Part shown: positions 42,013-50,859 of the stretch, in pieces | Position numbering within the stretch: the stretch's first letter is position 1 | Layout of the letters: every line of letters begins with the position of its first letter | Source: DATFQE01 sp963733845 | Lineage (GTDB): Bacteria > Actinomycetota > Thermoleophilia > Gaiellales > Gaiellaceae | Length of the DNA: 64,000 nucleotides | Direction of reading: 5' to 3' | Assembly: GCA_963733845.1 (NCBI GenBank) | Contig: CAVTEM010000007.1 | Location: 1,054,001-1,118,000 of the forward strand | Notes under the pieces: generated by a model | Seen by the model: the letters and a program-made list of their open reading frames with translations, nothing else | Told to the model about the DNA's origin: nothing | The model's database searches: none | Program-made: the position numbers and the translations under genes

Positions 42013-42888
42013 ATGCTGACCCTCGACGGCGTGAGCAAGGTCTACAAGGTCGGCACCTTCGGCGGGAAGCAGCTGACCGCCGTGCGGGACGTCTCCTTCT
42101 CGCTCGAGCCGGGCGAGGTCGTGTCGCTGATCGGGGAGAGCGGTAGCGGGAAGACGACCGTCGGCAGGATGATCCTGCGCCTGACGCCGATCAGCGCCGG
42201 CGCGATCGAGTTCGACGGCCAGGACATCTCGCGGCTCAAGCGGGGCGGCGTCAAGGGTTACTACCGGGAGGTACAGGGCGTCTTCCAGGATCCCTTCAGC
42301 TCGTACAACCCGATCTTCAAGATCGATCGGATCTTCACGATGCTCCGGGGCGCCTACTTCCGCGGGCTGAGCCGGGCCGAGTGGGACGCGAAGCTCGTCT
42401 CGTCCCTGCACGCAGTCGGCCTGGAGCCGAGCGCGTGCCTGCAGAAGTTCCCGCACCAGCTCAGCGGCGGCCAGCTTCAGCGACTGCTGATCGCGCGGGC
42501 GCTGCTGCTCGACATCAAGTACCTCGTTGCCGACGAGATCATCAGCATGCTCGACGCCTCGACCCGGATCGACGTGCTCAACCTGCTCGGCGAGCTGAAG
42601 GCGCGCGGCCTGGGCGTCCTCTTCATCACCCACGACCTCTCGCTCGGCCACTACATCAGCGATAGGACGATGATCCTGCGCAAGGGCGTGCTCGTCGAGC
42701 TCGGGCCGACCGAGAAGGTGTTCGGCAACCCGCAGCACGCATACACGAAGCTGCTCCTGGACTCGGTTCCGCAGCTGCACACGAAGTGGAACGGGGATAC
42801 CCCGCGTCAGACCCTTGCCGAGGCGGAGCTGCCCGAGGCCACGCCGACCCTCGTCGAGGTCGAGCCGGGCCACTTCGCGGCGATCTAG
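42013..42888 (+). CDS. ABC transporter ATP-binding protein (Opp/Dpp F-type)
   Basis: 291 aa. Walker A SLIGESGSGKTTVGRMIL, Q-loop VFQDPFSSYNP, signature HQLSGGQLQRLLIARAL, Walker B KYLVADEIISMLDA, switch His VLFITHDLSLGHYI. The Walker B Asp-Glu is kept, but the segment reads ISMLD instead of TSALD. The C-terminal extension lacks the Cys cluster of its partner. Last gene of the transporter operon (36986-42888). Nothing gene-like is seen in the 147 bases that follow. Confidence 0.92.
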   Translation: MLTLDGVSKVYKVGTFGGKQLTAVRDVSFSLEPGEVVSLIGESGSGKTTVGRMILRLTPISAGAIEFDGQDISRLKRGGVKGYYREVQGVFQDPFSSYNPIFKIDRIFTMLRGAYFRGLSRAEWDAKLVSSLHAVGLEPSACLQKFPHQLSGGQLQRLLIARALLLDIKYLVADEIISMLDASTRIDVLNLLGELKARGLGVLFITHDLSLGHYISDRTMILRKGVLVELGPTEKVFGNPQHAYTKLLLDSVPQLHTKWNGDTPRQTLAEAELPEATPTLVEVEPGHFAAI

Positions 42889-43035
42889 GAGCTACCTCGC
42901 ATCGTGCGACTGACACTAGAGGAACACCTGCGCGCCCACAATGGCGCCGGGCCCGCTACCCGATCGGCACCTCGCCCTCAGGCCGGCGTGCGACCCGACG
43001 GGCCTGTTCGCCGGCCGGGCCGTCCTGGCAACCGA

Positions 43036-43770
43036 CTAGCCGCAACGTTGCCGCGGCGGGAGCCTTCGTCCGAGGGCTCTCGCCGCGGACGCCTGCAGGA
43101 GCCGCGACGTACGGGCCGGCACACCGACGAGCTCCAGCGCAGGCGTCCGGAGCGGAGCCCGGAAGAGGCGGCCGTAGACGACCAATGCCGCCGTATAGGT
43201 CCCGAGCGTGCTCGGGTGGAAGCCGTCGGGGCCGTAGAGGGCGGTGCGGCGGCTGCAGCCCCACGCCTCCTGCCAGGCGAGGCCGGCCGGCAGCAGCTCG
43301 GCACCGGCGGCGCCCGCCGCCCGGCTGTAGCTGCGGATCACCTCGGAGAGCGCGCCCTGGCGGTAGGACTCCGGCCAGACGGTGAGCAGCGCCGGGCGTG
43401 TGCCCTTCGAGCGCGCCTCGTCGGCGAAGCGGATCGCCCAGGCGCGCAGGTTCACCTGGCTCTCGGGCAGCGCCGACGGCCCCTGCTGCATGACGATGAC
43501 GTCCCATTTACGCGTGGCCAGCGCTTTCTGGGCCTCGCCCAGGTTCCAGTGGTCCTCCAGGCTGTAGCCGCCGACCGTGATCGACTCGTGTTCGAGCCTG
43601 CGGCCGGACGCGTTCGCCAGCCCGGCCACGTAGGCGGGCAGGTCGTTGGTCGCCGTGAGGCTGTTGCCGACGAACAGGACGCGCAAGGCCCGGGGCGGGG
43701 CGGCGCCGGCCGCGGAGCCGAGGCCGAGCACGAGCGCGCCGACCAGGAGGGCTCCGAGCGCGCGCGTCAT
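43036..43770 (-). CDS. Secreted SGNH/GDSL-like hydrolase
   Basis: 244 aa from the ATG at 43770. A signal peptide ALGALLVGALVLGLGSAAGA leads to LRVLFVGNSLTATNDLPAYV, where GNSLT is a block I variant of the SGNH fold with Ser as nucleophile; DVIVMQQGPSALPE is block III-like and YGPDGFHPSTLGTYTAALVV holds the Asp-x-x-His of block V. It should hydrolyse an ester (acetyl or lipid) outside the cell. Substrate unknown. Confidence 0.8.
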   Translation of the reverse strand: MTRALGALLVGALVLGLGSAAGAAPPRALRVLFVGNSLTATNDLPAYVAGLANASGRRLEHESITVGGYSLEDHWNLGEAQKALATRKWDVIVMQQGPSALPESQVNLRAWAIRFADEARSKGTRPALLTVWPESYRQGALSEVIRSYSRAAGAAGAELLPAGLAWQEAWGCSRRTALYGPDGFHPSTLGTYTAALVVYGRLFRAPLRTPALELVGVPARTSRLLQASAARALGRRLPPRQRCG

Positions 43771-43826
43771 GCTCGGACGATAGGGACGTTGCCGACGCCC
43801 CGGCAAGCGATTTCGGAAAGCCCGAA

Positions 43827-44227
43827 TCAGACCGGCGTGAAGAGCGTCAGCTGCATCCCGTCCGGAGCGCGGACGCCGGACGTTCCGGTGCGTACCACGG
43901 GCGTCATGACCGGGCCGCCGACGGCCTGGGCGCCGCCCTTCACGAGCGCGCTTGGCCGTCTGCGTCGGAGTCCTCGACCTCGAGCGCGAGGCGGATCGGG
44001 CCGGAGACGACCTCTCCGACCTCGACCCGGTCGACGAGGTCGGACTGGTCGACCGAGAGCAGCTCGAGGGTCGCGCGACCCGCGTCGAGGACCGCGCCGC
44101 TGCCGGTCGGCTGGTTCCACTCCTCGATCACGGGCAGGCCGAGCACGTCCCGGTAGAAGGCCAGCGATCCGTCGTAGTTCTCGACCGTGTATGCGAGCCG
44201 CAGCTCGCGTACCGGGCTCTCCGCCAT
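43827..44227 (-). CDS. VOC-family protein (frameshifted)
   Basis: About 133 aa. From the ATG at 44227 (AAAGGAGA upstream): VRELRLAYTVENYDGSLAFY, RDVLGLPVIEEWNQPTGSGA, ATLELLSVDQSD, IRLALEVEDSDADGQA. At ~43950 one base seems missing; the protein then continues ALVKGGAQAVGGPVMTP and ends GVRAPDGMQLTLFTPV. The two-repeat layout and terminal beta-strand QLTLF are those of glyoxalase/bleomycin-resistance proteins. As sequenced it would end early after QARS. Confidence 0.75.
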
Positions 44228-44268
44228 GGTGGTCTCCTTTCCTTCGCGGGGGACTCCAGTTTCGCGCT

Positions 44269-44913
44269 TCAGCCGCGGAGGTAGGCGAGAACGGCGAGGA
44301 CCCGTCGGTGGTACTCGCTGGTCTCGCCGATGTCGAGCTTGATGAAGATGTGGCGTACGTGCGTCTCGACGGTCTTCGGACTCAGGAAGAGCCGCTTGCA
44401 GATGCCGTCGTTCGAGTGTCCTTCCGCAATCAGGGCGAGCACCTCGAGCTCGCGAGCGGTGAGCTCGCCGAGCGGACTGTCGTCGCGCGGCCTCCGGACG
44501 AGCCGCGAGACGATGGTCGGATCGAGGACGCACTCCCCCTCCGCGATCCGCTCGAGGGCGTCGACGAGCACGGCCACGTCCGAGACGCGCTCCTTGAGCA
44601 GGTAGCCGGAGCGTTCCGGGTGTTCCTCGAGCAGGCGCATCGCGTAGCGCGACTCGACGTAGTGCGAGAGCACGAGAACGCCGACGCGCGGGTGCGAGCC
44701 CCGGATCTCCTGCGCGGCGACGAGCCCTTCGTCGGTGTGGGTGGGCGGCATCCGGATATCGACGATCGCCACGTCGGGCCGGGTGAGCTCCACCCTCCGC
44801 ATCAGCTCCTCGGCGGTGCCGGCCTTGCCGACGACGTCGTAGCCACTGTCGACGAGCAACCGCGCGACACCCTCCCGAAGGAGCGTCTCGTCGTCGGCGA
44901 TCACGACGCGCAT
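44269..44913 (-). CDS. NarL/LuxR-type response regulator (RR1)
   Basis: 214 aa. Receiver domain: MRVVIADDETLLREGVARLL with the acidic pair, phospho-acceptor Asp in VAIVDIRMPPTHTDEGL, and Lys in SGYLLKERVSD. C-terminal LuxR HTH: LTARELEVLALIAEGHSNDG, KRLFLSPKTVETHVRHIFIK. It overlaps the upstream kinase gene HK1 by 13 bases, so the two form an operon. It is the only DNA-binding regulator in the 44-53 kb module and the obvious candidate to bind the shared promoter box. Confidence 0.92.
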   Translation of the reverse strand: MRVVIADDETLLREGVARLLVDSGYDVVGKAGTAEELMRRVELTRPDVAIVDIRMPPTHTDEGLVAAQEIRGSHPRVGVLVLSHYVESRYAMRLLEEHPERSGYLLKERVSDVAVLVDALERIAEGECVLDPTIVSRLVRRPRDDSPLGELTARELEVLALIAEGHSNDGICKRLFLSPKTVETHVRHIFIKLDIGETSEYHRRVLAVLAYLRG

Positions 44914-46616
44914 GGGAGCTCCGCGCGGATCGTGATCCCGCCGTTCGCGCCCGGGATGACGAGCAGCCGGCCGTCGAGGGCGCCGAGGCGGTCCTCCAGC
45001 GCCGTGACGTCGAGGGCATTTTCGCCACCCGTCCGTACCTCGACGACGAGAGTGCCCTCGGACGCCGCCGCCTCCACCGAGAGCGAGCCCGTTGCGGTGC
45101 GTGCGGCCTCGGCAACGACCGTGTAGGCGGCCGTCTCGATCGACGGGTCGTACCGCGTGTCGGCGATCGCACTGACGTGGATCGGCACGCGCCCCTCCTC
45201 GGCGAGCGCCTCGAGCGCCGCACCCAGGCCCTCGTCGGCGAGAACGGTCGGGAAGATCCCGTGGGCGAGCTCGCGTAGCTCGACCGCGGCCCTGCGCAGC
45301 TCGGCCTCCGCCTCCTCGAGCCGGCGAGCGGTGCGGCCGTCGTCGTTCATGCGTCCGCGCAGAAGCCGAAGCGAGAGCGAGAGCCCGACGAGGCGCTGCT
45401 GGGCGCCGTCGTGCAGGTCGCGCTCGAGGCGCTTCCGCTCGGCGTCGCCCGCCTCGACGATGCGGGCGCGCGAAGAGCGAAGCTGCTCGAGACGCGCCCG
45501 CACCTCCGCGTGCAGGCGCTCGTTCACCAGCGCCAGGCGAGCTGCGGCGGCGACCTCCTCGACGAGCTGGTCGTCGAGGAGCCCCGGTCGGTGCGCCAGC
45601 ACGGCAACCGTTTCCCCCTCCTGAACGAGGCTGGTCGTCTCGAGATCGCTCGAGAGCTCGACCGGGCTACCTTGCGCGTCGACCAATCGGCGAGCCTCGC
45701 CGAGCGGATATGCGAGCACCAGTGCGGGATCGCCGACGATGCGCGCCAGTGCGTCCCGCAGGCCGCCGGGCGGAGGCGACTGGGTGAGCTCCACGACCAG
45801 GCGCGCGATCGCCGATCGCGCTCGGCGCGCTCGCGCGAGACTCCAGCCGGCGCCCGCCGCGACCGCCACCAGTGCGGCAGCCTGGCCAAACCACAGCCGG
45901 CGCTCCATGGTGCCGTTGGTGACCAGGCCGCGGTCCAGTGAGACCGCGAACGTTGCAGCGACAAGCCCGAGGTACACGCTCCCGGCGCCGAGGACAGGGC
46001 GCGTCGCCGGCGAGCGTTGCACCATCCGCACGACCGCGAGCAGCGCCAACGAGCCGGCCCAGACGAGGCCGAGGTAGACGCCCGCTCGGCCCAGGTCCTC
46101 GGCGGCCTGGCCGTGGGCGCTAATGAGGAGCAGATTGTCGGGACACGGCGCGCAGCCCTCGGCCTGCGGATCGAAGACGAGTGCCGGGAGCACGCCGAGG
46201 ACGGCCACGCCGCCGGCGTACGCGAGAGTGACCGCTGCAGCGTCGACGCGCGAGGCCAGTCGACTTCCCGGATAGGCGAGCACTGCGTGCGCTACGAGGG
46301 GGGGACACGCGGCGTAGAGGGCCAGGCCGATCGTGAACGCGAGCGCCGATCCGAGCTCAGGGTTGTTCCACTCGGGCACGAACCACGCGAAGCCGGCTGC
46401 TGCCAGGAGCAGCCCTGAGCGGCCGGCGGGCCGGCGCGCCCACGTGGCGAGGCCGCACGCGATCAACGTCCAGGCCGGTGCTAGCAGCGCCACACCCGCA
46501 AGGTCCGACGTGGCTCCGAACCAGTGGCCGGGGTGCTCGCGCGCGGCGCGCAACGTAAGGATCCCGGCGGCGATTCCCAGGCCGAAGACCCCGACGGCGA
46601 TCGTCCACCGTCGCAT
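44901..46616 (-). CDS. Sensor histidine kinase HK1 with degenerate ATPase domain
   Basis: 571 aa from the ATG at 46616. About eight membrane segments (1-300) are followed by a GAF-like linker, then the HisKA_3 box DAERKRLERDLHDGAQQRLV with the phospho-acceptor His. The following helix LRELAHGIFPTVLADEGLGA is normal, but the catalytic domain is not: where NVxKHA is expected there is VVAEAARTATGSLSVEA, and the DDGxGG and GxGL boxes are missing, leaving VRTGGENALDVTALEDRLGA and GGITIRAELP. ATP binding is therefore doubtful. It may need another kinase to phosphorylate it. Confidence 0.9.
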   Translation of the reverse strand: MRRWTIAVGVFGLGIAAGILTLRAAREHPGHWFGATSDLAGVALLAPAWTLIACGLATWARRPAGRSGLLLAAAGFAWFVPEWNNPELGSALAFTIGLALYAACPPLVAHAVLAYPGSRLASRVDAAAVTLAYAGGVAVLGVLPALVFDPQAEGCAPCPDNLLLISAHGQAAEDLGRAGVYLGLVWAGSLALLAVVRMVQRSPATRPVLGAGSVYLGLVAATFAVSLDRGLVTNGTMERRLWFGQAAALVAVAAGAGWSLARARRARSAIARLVVELTQSPPPGGLRDALARIVGDPALVLAYPLGEARRLVDAQGSPVELSSDLETTSLVQEGETVAVLAHRPGLLDDQLVEEVAAAARLALVNERLHAEVRARLEQLRSSRARIVEAGDAERKRLERDLHDGAQQRLVGLSLSLRLLRGRMNDDGRTARRLEEAEAELRRAAVELRELAHGIFPTVLADEGLGAALEALAEEGRVPIHVSAIADTRYDPSIETAAYTVVAEAARTATGSLSVEAAASEGTLVVEVRTGGENALDVTALEDRLGALDGRLLVIPGANGGITIRAELPCAS

Positions 46617-46647
46617 GCGCCAATCGTGGCATGCCGGAGGCGCGAAG

Positions 46648-46701
46648 CCAATCGGGGAGTGCCCTGATCCCGGCCGGCCAGGTTCAGGCTCGGCCCCGAC
46701 G
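46648..46701. promoter_or_regulatory. Two regulon boxes between HK1 and the GDSL gene
   Basis: Plus-strand CAGGCTCGGCCCCGACG (46685-46701) precedes CAGCAT (46722-46727) by the same 18-base offset seen in the other boxes once the full 19-base box is counted, and leads to the GDSL gene. A minus-strand relative, CAGGGCACTCCCCGATTGG (46666-46648), lies 31 bases ahead of the HK1 start. The second is the weakest member. Confidence 0.55.
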
Positions 46702-46768
46702 CCGCCGCTCCGAACATCGATCAGCATCGGCACGAGAGTCGCGTCGGCGGCTCGAGAAAGGAGCCGGC

Positions 46769-47629
46769 ATGTTTCGAAGCATCGTTCTCGGTGCGGCGTG
46801 TGCGGTGGCCGCCGCGGCCGCGCTCGCGACTGCCTCGCCTGCCGCGACGACGGATGACCCACCGCCGAAGTTCAATCCGCCCAAGGGCTACTACCTGGCG
46901 CTGGGCGATTCGATCACCTACGGGTTTCAGAGCTCCAAGTTCTTTGCAGGTTTACCTCCGGCTGCGTTCGACACCGGCTACGTCGACGTGTTCGCGGCCC
47001 GCCTGCGGTCGATCCGGCCCGGGATCACAGTCGTGAACCACGGCTGTCCGGGCGAGTCGACGTCCGTGTTCATCGGCGGCCCGTGTCTCTTCAACCTGCT
47101 CGGTCTTCCACTCCACGACGCCTTCGCGGGGAGCCAGCTCGACGCCGCGACGTCGTTCCTCACGGCTCACCCGGGCCAGGTGAGCCCGATCACGCTGCAC
47201 CTGTTCGGCAACGACGTTTTGGAGTTCGTCGCGTCCTGCGGCGGAGACTTCGACTGCATCCAGCGGAATGCTCCGGTGGCGATCGCACAGCTCGCCACGA
47301 GAATGGGCGTCATCCTCGACGCGCTTCGTGCCGTCGCCCCTGACGCCGAGATCATCGTCATCGGCGGCTGGGGTCTGCTCCTTGCCGAGAGCGATCCGCT
47401 GATCCAGGCCGCGAATGCGGCGATCGCAGCGGTGGCCGGCCGGCAGCGTGCGGTGTTCGTCGATGCGGCGCCGGTCTTCAATCCGCCGGGCGAGGAAGCA
47501 CGGATGTCTGCAATCTGCGCGCTCACCCTGCTCTGCTCGGAGGGCGACGGCCACCCTTCCGATGCCGGGTACCGGGCGCTGGCGGGACTCGTCTTCGACG
47601 CGTCCGGCTACGCCCGGCTCGAGGGCTGA
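46769..47629 (+). CDS. Secreted SGNH/GDSL lipase-esterase
   Basis: 286 aa from the ATG at 46769 (AAAGGAG upstream). Signal peptide SIVLGAACAVAAAAALATAS; block I YLALGDSITYGFQSSKF with the nucleophile Ser; VNHGCPGESTSVFIGG (block II-like Gly); HLFGNDVLEFV (block III Asn); GDGHPSDAGYRALAGLVF (catalytic Asp-x-x-His). Six Cys suggest disulfides in the mature extracellular enzyme. It lies divergent from HK1 with shared boxes in between, so it is probably under the module's two-component control. Confidence 0.9.
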   Translation: MFRSIVLGAACAVAAAAALATASPAATTDDPPPKFNPPKGYYLALGDSITYGFQSSKFFAGLPPAAFDTGYVDVFAARLRSIRPGITVVNHGCPGESTSVFIGGPCLFNLLGLPLHDAFAGSQLDAATSFLTAHPGQVSPITLHLFGNDVLEFVASCGGDFDCIQRNAPVAIAQLATRMGVILDALRAVAPDAEIIVIGGWGLLLAESDPLIQAANAAIAAVAGRQRAVFVDAAPVFNPPGEEARMSAICALTLLCSEGDGHPSDAGYRALAGLVFDASGYARLEG

Positions 47630-47673
47630 AGTGCGGTGGGTCAGGGATCGCACCGACGCCCATCCGCGGAAAA

Positions 47674-47716
47674 CAGGCTCAGCCCTGATGCGCTGAATCA
47701 GGCCCCCGCGTAGCGT
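47674..47716 (+). promoter_or_regulatory. Regulon box and -10 of the secreted protein gene at 47739
   Basis: CAGGCTCAGCCCTGATGCG (47674-47692), 18 bases, then TAGCGT (47711-47716). The gene's GTG follows 23 bases later with AAAGGAGGT between. Confidence 0.65.
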
Positions 47717-47738
47717 CGTCGAAGAAAGGAGGTACGAG

Positions 47739-48230
47739 GTGAAAACACTTAGACGACGCGTTGTGATCCTTCTGGCCGCCGTCGGGCTCCTGGCCGCCGG
47801 CGCAGCGGCGGCCTGGGCGAGTCCGCCCGAGAAGGAGGTGTTCTTCGACAGCTTCACCTTCACCGACACGTGGACGTGCCCGGGAATCGCGATCACCCAG
47901 CACAACGAGGAGCGGGACACGATCGTCGAGTTCTCTCCGACGAAGTTGCAGATCCAGCGGCACGGGATCGCGACCCTGACTGCAAACGGCAAGACGCTGA
48001 CGAGCAACTTCAGCGCCAGGATCTTCCTCGACCCGAGCACGACCGAGGTCAAGGTCGTCGGAACCGTCTACAACATCCAGGTTCCCGGTCGCGGCCACAT
48101 CCTGCTCGACGCGGGGAATATCGTCATGGACGTCTCGACCGACCCACCGACGATCCTGCACGTCGGCGGGCCGCACCAGCAGTTCTCCGGGGACGTTTCC
48201 GAGCTCTGCGGCTACCTGGCCGCTTCATAG
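47739..48230 (+). CDS. Secreted protein of unknown function, 163 aa (paralogue of the one at 50860)
   Basis: GTG start preceded by AAAGGAGGTACGAG. Signal peptide VVILLAAVGLLAAGAAAAWA, mature start SPPEKEVFFDSFTFTDTWTC. Predicted all-beta with two Cys (TWTCPG and ELCGY) likely bonded to each other. IQRHGIATLTANGKTLTSNF parallels HQSSVGTLTGNGVTLRLNI in the 50860 protein, which also has exactly 163 residues, so the two are paralogues. No recognised family. Confidence 0.8.
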   Translation: MKTLRRRVVILLAAVGLLAAGAAAAWASPPEKEVFFDSFTFTDTWTCPGIAITQHNEERDTIVEFSPTKLQIQRHGIATLTANGKTLTSNFSARIFLDPSTTEVKVVGTVYNIQVPGRGHILLDAGNIVMDVSTDPPTILHVGGPHQQFSGDVSELCGYLAAS

Positions 48231-48238
48231 CTGACGGC

Positions 48239-48274
48239 GCCCGAGAGGTCAGTGCGTGCCCTGGCCTCTCGGGC
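48239..48274 (+). terminator. Stem-loop after the 163-aa protein gene
   Basis: GCCCGAGAGG (48239-48248) and CCTCTCGGGC (48265-48274) are perfect 10-base arms nine bases after the stop codon, with a 16-base loop. No U-tract. Confidence 0.65.
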
Positions 48275-48377
48275 TCCACGGGCGGTGCCGGAGCCGGCAT
48301 GAGGATCCGCTTCCTGCTCGGATGCAGGTCGTGAGACAATCGGATCAGGGCGCGCCCCGACCGCGGAGCCGGGACCT

Positions 48378-48420
48378 CAGGTTCGGCCCCGATGTGCCGG
48401 CGGCGAGACGGCCCTAGCGT
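48378..48420 (+). promoter_or_regulatory. Regulon box and -10 of the TolB-like gene
   Basis: CAGGTTCGGCCCCGATGTG (48378-48396), 18 bases, TAGCGT (48415-48420) followed by CGG. The gene starts 29 bases later with GAAGGAGGCAGCC. This is the cleanest example of the motif. Confidence 0.7.
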
Positions 48421-48448
48421 CGGCTGCAGCTACACGAAGGAGGCAGCC

Positions 48449-49338
48449 ATGCACCGCACGAAGATCGTCGTCCTCTCGCTCACGGGGCTCGCGCTCCTCG
48501 CGGCCGCAGCCGGCTCGGTCGCCGCGAGCCCGGCCAAGACGCCGTGGAAGATCGCCTTGACGACCAACCGCGAGGGCGACTCGGAGATCTACTCCATGAA
48601 CGCCGACGGCAGCAGGGTACGGCGGCTCACGCGCAGCCCGAGGTTCGACGGTCCCGGGCCCTGGTCGCGCGACGGGCGTCGAATGCTCTTCTACAGCCAG
48701 CGCTCGAACGGCGGCGACGTCTGGGTCATGAACGCCAACGGGAGCGGTCAGCGGAATCTGACCAGGAATCCTGCGCACGACGGCGGTGGCTCGTGGTCCC
48801 CCGACGGCCGGAAGATCGTCTTCTACTCCAACCGGGACGGCAACAACGAGCTCTACGTCATGAACGCCGACGGGAGCGGCCAGAGGATCCTGGCGCCGAA
48901 CCCGTCGACCGACGAGGACGGCCCGGCCTGGTCACCCGACGGGCGAACGATCGGCTTCGTCACCGATCGGGACGGCAACAGGGAGCTCTACGCGATGAAC
49001 GCCGACGGCAGCAATCCGCGGAACCTGACCCGGAGCCCCGGCGACGACGGGGGTGTGGACTCCTCTGGTCGCCCGACGGGCGCAGGATCGCCTTCGCAAG
49101 TACGCGCGACACGCGTGACCAGGACAACCCCGAGCTCTACGTCATGGACGCCGACGGAAGCAACATCAAGCGGCTCACGCGGACCCCCGGGGCCGAGGGC
49201 CCGCTCTCGTGGTCGCCGGACGGCCGGAGGCTCGCGTTCTGGCGCTTTCCGGTGAAACCGAGGTGGGCGTTCTTCGTCATGAACGCCGACGGCAGCGGCG
49301 TGCGCAAGGTGACCTGGTCACTCCCCCGCAGGCGCTGA
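48449..49338 (+). CDS. Secreted TolB/WD40-like beta-propeller protein (frameshifted)
   Basis: About 296 aa. Signal peptide TKIVVLSLTGLALLAAAAGS, then six propeller blades with the repeating pattern (E)(L/I)Y(V/S)MNADGS...R.LTR.P..DG...WSPDGR.I.F, e.g. NNELYVMNADGSGQRIL and PAWSPDGRTIGFVTDRDG. Near 49055 the frame changes (one base short) before LLWSPDGRRIAFASTRDTRD; as sequenced it would end early. It resembles the TolB propeller without the N-terminal domain. The next gene starts at the overlapping ATG 49338. Confidence 0.82.
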
Positions 49339-50747
49339 TGCGCCGCGCCTCCCTCGCCGCCGTGCTCGCCGTCGTCCTGGCCGGCTGCGGCGGCTCGGGG
49401 GGCGACAAGGCCGGCGGACGGGAAGAGACGCTCGCCAAGCCGGTCGCGCCGGTCGGGAAGCCGGTCACGCTGACGCTGGTCTCCTACGACGACCTCTGGA
49501 CGTCGGAGTTCGCCGCGGCGGCGAAGCGGCTGTCGGGAGGAACGATTCGCATCGAGAGACGGCTCGGTGGAGGCGCGCTGCTCGACTACGAGCAGCGGCA
49601 TCTCGGGAGGGTCCGTGCAGGCGAGGCGGACCTGGCGGGCGTCGGCGCACGGGCCTGGGATCGGCTCGGCGTGACGAGCTTCCGCGCGCTCGTTGCGCCG
49701 TTTCTGGTCGACAGCCGGGAGCTCGAGCGGCGTGTGCTCGAGAGCCCGCTCGTCGAACGGATGCTCGAGGGCGTCGAGCCGCTCGGCCTCGTCGGGCTCG
49801 CCGTCCTGCCCGGCGTCCTGCGACGACCCTTCGGGCTCTCGCGACCGCTCGTCAGCCCGCGTGACTATGCGGGCACGGTGTTCGGCAGCCGTTACGGAGG
49901 CGTCGCGCGGGACTCGGTCGCGGCGCTCGGCGCGACGGCGAAGGCCTATCGGATCGGCTCCTTGGCCGGGTTAGACGGTGCCGAGCTCGACGTGTCGACG
50001 ATCGCGAGCAACGGCTACGACGCGCCGGGCGCCACGCTGACCGCGAACGTCGTCCTCTGGGCGCGGCCGGAGACAATCGTGATCAGCCGTGACTCCTTCG
50101 ACCGGCTGCCACCCGCACAGCGGGAGATCCTGCGCCGGGCAGGACGGGAGGCGCTGGCGCCGGTGCTCGCCCGCATCGAGAAGGAGCAGACCCAGGCTCT
50201 CGAGCTGGTCTGCGGCCGGGGGAACCTGACGCTCGCAACCGCCTCCGCCTCCGAGCTCGCCGACCTTCAGGCCGCCGTTCAGCCGGTGTACGCCGAGCTC
50301 GAGCGCGACGTGCAGACGCGCGAGTTCATCGCGGAGATCCGGAAGCTTCGGCGCGGGATCCAGGCCGAGTCCCTGCAGTGCGCCGCCTCGGGGCGAGGCG
50401 TCTCGAAGCTCGAGGGCGCCTGGGAAGCGGACGTGACGCGCGAGGCGATGGTGGCGAATGGAGCCTCAGCCGCGGAGGCCGCGACGTACCACGGCCCAGG
50501 AACCCTCGAGCTGGTAGGGGGACGCTGGGCCTTCCGCGGCGATCGAGCGACCGTCACGGGCACCTACGCCGTGCTGGGCGACACTCTTCGCTTGACCATG
50601 CTCCGCTGCACGGCAAACCCGTGCACTCCCGGAGCGCGCACCGACTACGGCTGGAGCGTCTACCGCGATGCGCTGACGCTCACCCGGCGTTCGGGGCAGG
50701 CGGCTTGGCCGAGGCTCGTCGCGAGGCCGAGTCGGCGAGTCGGCTAA
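49338..50747 (+). CDS. Lipoprotein, TRAP-type (DctP-like) solute-binding domain plus C-terminal extension
   Basis: 469 aa. A lipobox LAVVLAGCGGSGG marks a lipoprotein. The DctP-like part includes VTLTLVSYDDLWTSEFAAAA, RLSGGTIRIERRLGGGALLD, AGEADLAGVGARAWDRLGVT and VISRDSFDRLPPAQREILRR. After ~residue 350 an extension LEGAWEADVTREAMVANGAS and GTYAVLGDTLRLTMLRC looks like a lipocalin-like beta domain. No TRAP membrane subunits (DctQM) are nearby, so it may serve as a sensor input or scavenging protein. Its start overlaps the TolB-like stop (TGATG). Confidence 0.8.
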   Translation: MRRASLAAVLAVVLAGCGGSGGDKAGGREETLAKPVAPVGKPVTLTLVSYDDLWTSEFAAAAKRLSGGTIRIERRLGGGALLDYEQRHLGRVRAGEADLAGVGARAWDRLGVTSFRALVAPFLVDSRELERRVLESPLVERMLEGVEPLGLVGLAVLPGVLRRPFGLSRPLVSPRDYAGTVFGSRYGGVARDSVAALGATAKAYRIGSLAGLDGAELDVSTIASNGYDAPGATLTANVVLWARPETIVISRDSFDRLPPAQREILRRAGREALAPVLARIEKEQTQALELVCGRGNLTLATASASELADLQAAVQPVYAELERDVQTREFIAEIRKLRRGIQAESLQCAASGRGVSKLEGAWEADVTREAMVANGASAAEAATYHGPGTLELVGGRWAFRGDRATVTGTYAVLGDTLRLTMLRCTANPCTPGARTDYGWSVYRDALTLTRRSGQAAWPRLVARPSRRVG

Positions 50748-50778
50748 GGGTCGACCCTGACGGTTCGCCGGCGAAGGC

Positions 50779-50821
50779 CGGTGGCCGCCCCGATGTGTCG
50801 CGTGCGAGGCCGCCGTAGCGT
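50779..50821 (+). promoter_or_regulatory. Regulon box and -10 of the secreted protein gene at 50860
   Basis: CGGTGGCCGCCCCGATGTG (50779-50797), exactly 18 bases, TAGCGT (50816-50821) followed by CGG. Same geometry as at 48378 and 47674. Confidence 0.65.
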
Positions 50822-50859
50822 CGGTCGCGACCGCATCTCGAACACCGAGGAGGATCCAC

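Noticed and set aside
39908..42036. Possible N-terminal extensions of the C-type permease and F-type ATPase into the repeats (MRPxAWCS...GAL before the ATG)
   Set aside because: In-frame only in copies 2 and 3. The repeat provides a well-spaced Shine-Dalgarno for the inner ATG, and copy 1 is out of frame with its downstream gene.
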